DNA of 15,267 nucleotides. Source: Rickettsiales bacterium (lineage in GTDB: Bacteria; Pseudomonadota; Alphaproteobacteria; Rickettsiales; UBA1997). The stretch spans positions 1 to 15,267 of the forward strand of contig JAITAR010000065.1 of assembly GCA_031284025.1 (NCBI GenBank). Direction: 5' to 3'. Shown one piece after another: positions 13,864 through 15,267 of the stretch. The position numbers were made by a program, and so were the translations under genes. Under the pieces are notes generated by a model that did no database searches, was not told the origin of the DNA, and worked only from the letters and a program-made list of their open reading frames with translations. Positions within the stretch are counted from its first letter, which is position 1; every line of letters begins with the position of its first letter.

Positions 13864-15267
13864 ATGGAATTTCTAAGAAGAAAAGAACTCAATAATAGGC
13901 AGGTAAATCTTGCCTTATGTTATGTCTTAGTGATAATGGCTATTTTACATGTTATGGCGATGGGCAGAGCCCTCGCTACCGTAGTAAGCAATTTTAAAGA
14001 ACTAAAAAGTGTCATCGAGCTTCGTAACGAAAAAATAGACATAAAACAAAATATAATCTTTGAGGATAGTAATGGAATAAATATTGATTATGACAACCTG
14101 ACAATCTCAGGACCGGAGGAGAGTATAGTTAATTTGGATGGTAACGGTAGGACTAGACTGTTGATGGTAGTTAAAAATTTACAAAATATTTGGCTAGAAA
14201 ATCTAAATTTCATCAGAGGCAGTTACAGCAACAATGTTAACGGTGGTGCAGCTATCATTTTAAACAAAAAAACAATAATTACCATGAAAAATGTTTCATT
14301 TAGTAATAACAAAATCCAAAATGGTACAGCTAAGACCAGAGGAGGAGCCATATGTTCATATGGAGAATTAAATGAAAGAAATACTTTGATCTTCATGGAA
14401 AATACTAACTTCAGCGACAACGAAAGTACTGCAGGCTACGGAGGAGCAATCTATGCCCTGTTTTCTGAGCTAACCTTTAGTGGAGGGAAGATAGAATTTA
14501 CAGGAAACAAATCCTTTCTGGACGGTGGAGCCATCTATACCAACAATTCATCACTAACCTTTGAAAAGCTGGCAACCTTTGAAAACAACAGCAGTAGGAA
14601 TTTTGGTGGTGCCATCTTTGCCTTGAACAATGTATCCATAGAATTCAGAGATGGTCTTCGTCTAATTGAAAACACTACAGAGGATGCGCGCAGTGGAGCT
14701 ATATACATGTATGGCTTAGACAGTAAACAACTGGTCACCATCAATATAATACAGGATAATCTGCTCGTGCCGACGGAATTCAGAGGAAATAGATCAGGAA
14801 ACGGCAGAAGGAATGTTATCTATATGAAACAGCACTCCCGATTGAATTTTATTATGAAGAAAGGCAGCGTTAATATCTTTGATGTTGTGAGTAGCTCTGG
14901 TGATGTTAAAAGTAATAACATTTTAACTATAGGCATGGGTGTTGGCTGGTTTAACCTGGAGAAAGGTGGCTCTCTGGAAAATATCAAAGTTGTCAACGGA
15001 GGAAATTTGAAATTGGCAGGAGAATCCAGAGGATTCAATCTAATTGATTTCACAAACTCTGGCATCATTAGATTTGAAATACTTCCTGGAGGAATAAACG
15101 CCAAAATCAGAGCAAATAGCATAACTCTGAATGCTGGCACTGTTCTAGAAATAGTGGCGATCAAGGGGCAGACCTATAGAGCAGGAGAGAGTTATGCTAT
15201 TTTAGCCATAGAGGGAAATTACAATACCATAGGTGGCCAGGAGCATATAAAATTAACAGTTCTCCTT
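13864..15267 (+). CDS. Secreted Pmp-like beta-helix (autotransporter-type) protein, 3'-partial
   Basis: The frame is open from the ATG at 13864 to the right edge (468 codons), so the C-terminus is not visible. Residues 1-38 are a signal peptide: basic start (R-R-K), hydrophobic core (about 14-33) and cleavage after A-L-A. The passenger has alternating tetrapeptides as in chlamydial polymorphic outer membrane proteins. FxxN occurs at 146 (FSNN), 183 (FSDN), 212 (FTGN), 239 (FENN) and 306 (FRGN). GGA-I/A occurs at 127, 160, 193, 221 and 248, with SGAI at 277. They alternate with a period of about 27-37 residues, which fits rungs of a right-handed beta-helix. From about 320 a smoother G/N-rich beta-strand repeat continues. 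No ribosome binding site is evident. A C-terminal autotransporter barrel is expected beyond the window but not seen. Probable adhesin; inference. Confidence 0.85.
   Translation, partial: MEFLRRKELNNRQVNLALCYVLVIMAILHVMAMGRALATVVSNFKELKSVIELRNEKIDIKQNIIFEDSNGINIDYDNLTISGPEESIVNLDGNGRTRLLMVVKNLQNIWLENLNFIRGSYSNNVNGGAAIILNKKTIITMKNVSFSNNKIQNGTAKTRGGAICSYGELNERNTLIFMENTNFSDNESTAGYGGAIYALFSELTFSGGKIEFTGNKSFLDGGAIYTNNSSLTFEKLATFENNSSRNFGGAIFALNNVSIEFRDGLRLIENTTEDARSGAIYMYGLDSKQLVTINIIQDNLLVPTEFRGNRSGNGRRNVIYMKQHSRLNFIMKKGSVNIFDVVSSSGDVKSNNILTIGMGVGWFNLEKGGSLENIKVVNGGNLKLAGESRGFNLIDFTNSGIIRFEILPGGINAKIRANSITLNAGTVLEIVAIKGQTYRAGESYAILAIEGNYNTIGGQEHIKLTVLL

Noticed and set aside
14223..15164. Minus-strand ORFs of 65-114 residues at the right end
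   Set aside because: Antisense to the Pmp-like gene, whose signal peptide and periodic motifs are clear.
1..15267. CRISPR array, insertion sequence or toxin-antitoxin pair
   Set aside because: No spaced direct repeats, transposase motifs or paired small genes of that type were seen.

Overview
The window is AT-rich (roughly one third G+C by eye). It carries bacterial housekeeping genes, some with alphaproteobacterial character: the acyltransferase has a KHQSTWE block and FPQGTR, and the amidase and lytic transglycosylase are Gram-negative envelope enzymes. Base composition, tightly overlapping genes and large repeat-rich surface or secreted proteins at both ends suggest an obligate intracellular alphaproteobacterium of the Rickettsiales/Holosporales kind. 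That placement is inference; no rRNA or other decisive marker is present.

Layout. (1) 1-2228: a lysine/glutamate-rich coiled-coil protein, open at the left edge, built of two homologous modules exactly 300 residues apart plus three 21-residue repeats. (2) 2229-2349: a convergent intergenic stretch holding a very GC-rich patch (G8, C9 and two perfect GC palindromes). (3) 4293-2350, minus strand: an M3B metallopeptidase (PepF-like) with an unusual N-terminal membrane segment. (4) 4568-5878: a small two-span membrane protein followed three bases later by a complete XerD/XerC-type recombinase. (5) 5992-6234: a small unknown ORF with an uncertain start. (6) 6270-6474: a strong promoter, tRNA-His(GTG) and tRNA-Leu(CAA), followed by an untranslated segment of about 50% G+C that may be a structured RNA or a long leader. 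(7) 6605-9801: tsaD, a PlsC-type acyltransferase and a secreted AmiC-type amidase, all overlapping, one transcription unit. (8) 9832-10053, minus strand: a small acidic ORF. (9) 10089-13703: a secreted Slt-type lytic transglycosylase, a NadE-like nitrilase-fold protein that has lost catalytic residues, and RNase HI, all overlapping. (10) 13864-15267: a secreted protein with alternating FxxN and GGAI motifs, like the passenger domain of chlamydial polymorphic outer membrane proteins (Pmp), cut by the right edge.

Together: tsaD and the tRNA genes concern translation, XerD/C chromosome-dimer resolution, PlsC membrane lipid synthesis, and AmiC and Slt peptidoglycan remodelling. The two edge proteins and the anchored peptidase are the accessory part. 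The most notable items are the Pmp-like protein outside Chlamydiae, the conserved-looking NadE-like pseudoenzyme, the duplicated coiled-coil protein, the GC-rich patch and the GC-rich segment between tRNA-Leu and tsaD. I saw no CRISPR array, insertion sequence or rRNA.
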